From positions 45,397 through 55,422 of the forward strand of contig DCIN01000044.1 in the NCBI GenBank assembly GCA_002315815.1: 10,026 bases of DNA, read 5' to 3'. The notes beneath the pieces were generated by a model. The model was not told where the DNA came from. It was given only the letters and a program-made list of their open reading frames with translations, and searched no databases. Source of the DNA: Bacteroidales bacterium UBA1725 (GTDB taxonomy: Bacteria > Bacteroidota > Bacteroidia > Bacteroidales > UBA932). The position numbers and the translations under genes were made by a program. Positions 8,199 to 10,026 of this stretch are shown piece by piece (positions within the stretch are counted from its first letter, which is position 1; each line of letters begins with the position of its first letter).

Positions 8199-8231
8199 TT
8201 TTCATAACGACACAACAGAATCAGAACGGAA

Positions 8232-9524
8232 ATGAAACAGGGAACAATATGCGTCCACGCGGGTTATTCGCCCCGCAACGGTGAGCCTCGCCAGATGCCG
8301 ATAATACAGAGTACGACATTCAAATACAGTACTTCTGAAGATATGACCAGACTCTTCGATCTCGAAGACAACGGTTATTTTTACACCAGGCTGCAGAATC
8401 CGACAAACGATATGGTTGCAGCAAGAATAGCAGCTCTTGAGGGGGGAGTGGCCGGAATGCTCACATCTTCCGGTCAGGCGGCCAATTTCTTTGCGTGCTT
8501 CAATATCTGTGAAGCCGGAGACCATATGATCAGCACGGCGAGCATATACGGAGGTACATTCAACCTTTTCGCCGCGACCTTCAAGAAGATGGGGATCGAT
8601 GTCAGCTTCGTTGATCAGGATGCTTCCGAAGAGGAACTGGAGAAAGTTTTCCGACCCAATACCAAACTGGTTTTCGGAGAGACCCTGTCCAATCCGGGTG
8701 TCAGGGTTCTTGATATCGAGAAATTTGCCCGAATCGCTCACGCCCACAGAGTTCCGCTGATTGTTGACAACACTTTCCCCACTCCTATATTCTGCCGTCC
8801 TTTCGAATGGGGCGCCGACATAGTGACCCATTCCACCACAAAGTATATGGACGGACAAGGTGTTCAGGTGGGTGGAGCGATTGTGGACAGCGGCAATTTC
8901 GACTGGAAGTCTCACGCCGAAAAATATCCCGGGCTTTGTCTTCCGGATCCCACCTATCACGGAATCGTTTATACCGAACAGTTCGGAAAGCTGGCATACA
9001 TCACAAAGGCCACCAGCCAGCTGATGAGAGATTTCGGCTGTATTCAGAGTCCTCAGAACGCTTTTTATCTCGGTCTGGGTCTCCAGACTCTGGACGTCAG
9101 AGTTCGCAGACACAACAGCAGCGCGCTCAAGATTGCCAGATGGTTGCAGTCCAGACCCGAAGTCAAGTGGGTTAGTTTCCCGGAACTGGAGGGTGATCCC
9201 GAGCACGAGCGCCAGCTCAAATACCTGCCCGACGGGACCTGCGGTGTGATGGCCTTCTGTCTCAACGCAAGCAGGGAGGAGGTGAGCCGTTTCACCAATC
9301 TGCTCAAGCTGGCTACTATCGAGACTCACGTGGCCGACTGCCATACCTGCATACTGCACCCGGCAGTGCACACCCATCGTCAGCTCAACGATGAACAATT
9401 GGCCGAGGCGGGCATAGACCCTGCACAACTTCGATTCAGCGTAGGCCTCGAAGACCCTGACGACATCATCGAAGACCTCCGTCAGGCTTTGGAGGGAGGC
9501 TTAACTCAGGCAACATCTCTTTGA
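8232..9524 (+). CDS. metY: O-acetylhomoserine sulfhydrylase (Cys/Met metabolism PLP enzyme)
   Basis: This 430-residue protein has the usual MetY length. The family makes homocysteine from O-acetylhomoserine and sulfide, feeding methionine synthesis, and many members also have cysteine-synthase-like side activity. The opening TICVHAGYSPRNGEPR is typical. PLP and substrate residues visible are Y51 and R53 (YTRLQNPTN), SSGQAA at 79-84, D179 in VDNTFPTP, the Schiff-base lysine K204 in HSTTKYMDG, and R401 in LRFSVGLED. The long insertions favour MetY over MetB or cystathionine lyases. After KYMDG the sequence reads QGVQVGG, where I recall His instead of Gln. The ATG at 8232 has an A-rich leader, without a Shine-Dalgarno sequence. 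It starts a second transcription unit, with bcp 2 bases downstream. Other Cys/Met-metabolism activities, such as a methionine gamma-lyase-like one, are less likely. Confidence 0.92.
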   Translation: MKQGTICVHAGYSPRNGEPRQMPIIQSTTFKYSTSEDMTRLFDLEDNGYFYTRLQNPTNDMVAARIAALEGGVAGMLTSSGQAANFFACFNICEAGDHMISTASIYGGTFNLFAATFKKMGIDVSFVDQDASEEELEKVFRPNTKLVFGETLSNPGVRVLDIEKFARIAHAHRVPLIVDNTFPTPIFCRPFEWGADIVTHSTTKYMDGQGVQVGGAIVDSGNFDWKSHAEKYPGLCLPDPTYHGIVYTEQFGKLAYITKATSQLMRDFGCIQSPQNAFYLGLGLQTLDVRVRRHNSSALKIARWLQSRPEVKWVSFPELEGDPEHERQLKYLPDGTCGVMAFCLNASREEVSRFTNLLKLATIETHVADCHTCILHPAVHTHRQLNDEQLAEAGIDPAQLRFSVGLEDPDDIIEDLRQALEGGLTQATSL

Positions 9525-9526
9525 TT

Positions 9527-9976
9527 ATGAGTGTAAAGACAGGAGATAAAATGCCGTCATTCTGTTTGACGGACCAGTTCGGCAAGGACTGGAGCAATGA
9601 AGAACTTGCAGGCTGCAAGACAGTGTTGTACGCATATCCCAAGGACAGTACACCCGGATGCACGGCAGAGGCCTGCGACATCAGGGACAATTATGAACGC
9701 TTCCTGTCGCAGGGTTACAGAGTGTTCGGACTGAGCAAGGATTCCAGGGAATCCCACATCAAGTTTGCCTCCAGGTACGAACTGCCTTTCCCTCTGCTTT
9801 CGGATCCGGAACATACTCTCCTTGAGGCTCTTGGCGCCTGGGGTGAGAAGAAACTCTATGGAAAGCTTTCCACCGGAACTCTTCGCAAGACTTTTATTTT
9901 CGACGAGACCTGCACCTGCATCAAGGTGATTGACAAGGTGGACACCAAGAACGCCTCGGCACAGATTATTGGCTGA
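9527..9976 (+). CDS. bcp: Thiol peroxidase, Bcp/PrxQ-type peroxiredoxin
   Basis: This 149-residue cytoplasmic peroxiredoxin reduces hydrogen peroxide and organic hydroperoxides with electrons from thioredoxin. The signature PKDSTPGCTAEAC carries the peroxidatic Cys45 and a second Cys50, the same spacing and numbering as in E. coli Bcp. FDETC and VDTKN near the end are also family-like. I chose the ATG at 9527, 2 bases after the metY stop, because MSVKTGDKMPSF is a normal Bcp N-terminus. A TTG at 9521 would add only two residues and overlap metY by four bases. The protein is complete, with a normal C-terminus. The location next to metY suggests joint expression of sulfur-amino-acid synthesis and thiol-based peroxide defence, but the metabolic link is inferred. 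Confidence 0.95.
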   Translation: MSVKTGDKMPSFCLTDQFGKDWSNEELAGCKTVLYAYPKDSTPGCTAEACDIRDNYERFLSQGYRVFGLSKDSRESHIKFASRYELPFPLLSDPEHTLLEALGAWGEKKLYGKLSTGTLRKTFIFDETCTCIKVIDKVDTKNASAQIIG

Positions 9977-9995
9977 GACGCACGGAACTTATGCA

Positions 9996-10010
9996 GGCAG
10001 AATACCTGCC
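9996..10010 (+). terminator. Small hairpin after bcp, weak terminator candidate
   Basis: GGCAG at 9996-10000 and CTGCC at 10006-10010 pair around a 5-base loop, 20 bases after the bcp stop. The following ACTATTTTCA has only four T in a row. The stem is short and the window ends 16 bases later, so this may be chance. The rest of 9977-10026 shows no gene. Confidence 0.3.
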
Positions 10011-10026
10011 ACTATTTTCAATAAAG

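Larger units (their letters stand above)
8127..8231. other. 105-base intergenic gap between the aminotransferase and metY
   Basis: This is the only gap of any size between genes in the window. It is more A+T-rich than its surroundings. It holds a tandem 7-base repeat, an inverted repeat around it, an 8-T run at 8195-8202 and an A-rich leader before the metY ATG. I see no small open reading frame with convincing coding character. The leader downstream of the T run is about 30 bases, too short for a SAM riboswitch. The gap probably marks the end of the upstream operon and the promoter of the metY-bcp unit. Confidence 0.7.

Noticed and set aside
8127..8231. SAM riboswitch upstream of metY
   Set aside because: I looked for one because metY is a common target. 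The leader is too short and lacks a recognisable aptamer with conserved helices.
8202..9428. Long open frame on the minus strand (408 codons) antisense to metY
   Set aside because: It mirrors metY almost end to end, its product matches nothing I recognise, and metY is certain.
9521..9523. TTG as start of bcp, giving a 4-base overlap with metY
   Set aside because: The ATG at 9527 gives a normal Bcp N-terminus and puts the catalytic cysteines at 45 and 50. TTG starts are rare in this group.

Overview
The window is ordinary, densely coded chromosomal DNA that looks like an anaerobic member of the Bacteroidales. It carries six genes, all on the + strand, and no transposase, integrase, phage gene, CRISPR array, tRNA or rRNA that I can recognise. 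The lineage call rests on four things. Start codons sit behind A-rich leaders with no clear Shine-Dalgarno sequence. There is a single-chain pyruvate:ferredoxin oxidoreductase. The aminotransferase belongs to a type I know mainly from Bacteroidetes. Base composition is roughly half G+C, with frequent ATA and AGA/AGG codons. The genus cannot be fixed from this; gut or rumen Bacteroidales is my best guess.

Region 1 (1-8126) is a tight, translationally coupled operon of four genes. First comes the 3' part of a fusion protein, a sugar-isomerase-like TIM barrel joined to an acyl-CoA synthetase, which runs off the left edge. A full-length pyruvate:ferredoxin oxidoreductase (nifJ) follows 1 base later. 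Then come a 3-isopropylmalate dehydrogenase (leuB) and a PLP-dependent aminotransferase, each entered through a 4-base ATGA overlap. Together the four provide carboxylate activation to acyl-CoA, a reversible 2-oxoacid/acyl-CoA step, a beta-decarboxylating dehydrogenase that makes 2-oxoacids, and transamination. This suggests a module linking carboxylic acids, 2-oxoacids and amino acids.

Region 2 (8127-8231) is the only real intergenic gap. Its 105 bases hold three perfect tandem copies of a 7-base unit, an overlapping 8-base inverted repeat and an 8-T run. It probably separates two transcription units.

Region 3 (8232-10026) carries metY (O-acetylhomoserine sulfhydrylase family) and, 2 bases after it, bcp (thiol peroxidase). 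This pair serves sulfur-amino-acid synthesis and peroxide defence. The last 50 bases hold a small weak hairpin and no gene.

The most interesting points are the TIM-barrel/acyl-CoA synthetase fusion, the possible carboxylate-to-amino-acid logic of the four-gene operon, and the repeat-bearing gap. I did not find convincing evidence of a wholly new system. All known-family motifs look intact and no gene is visibly broken.
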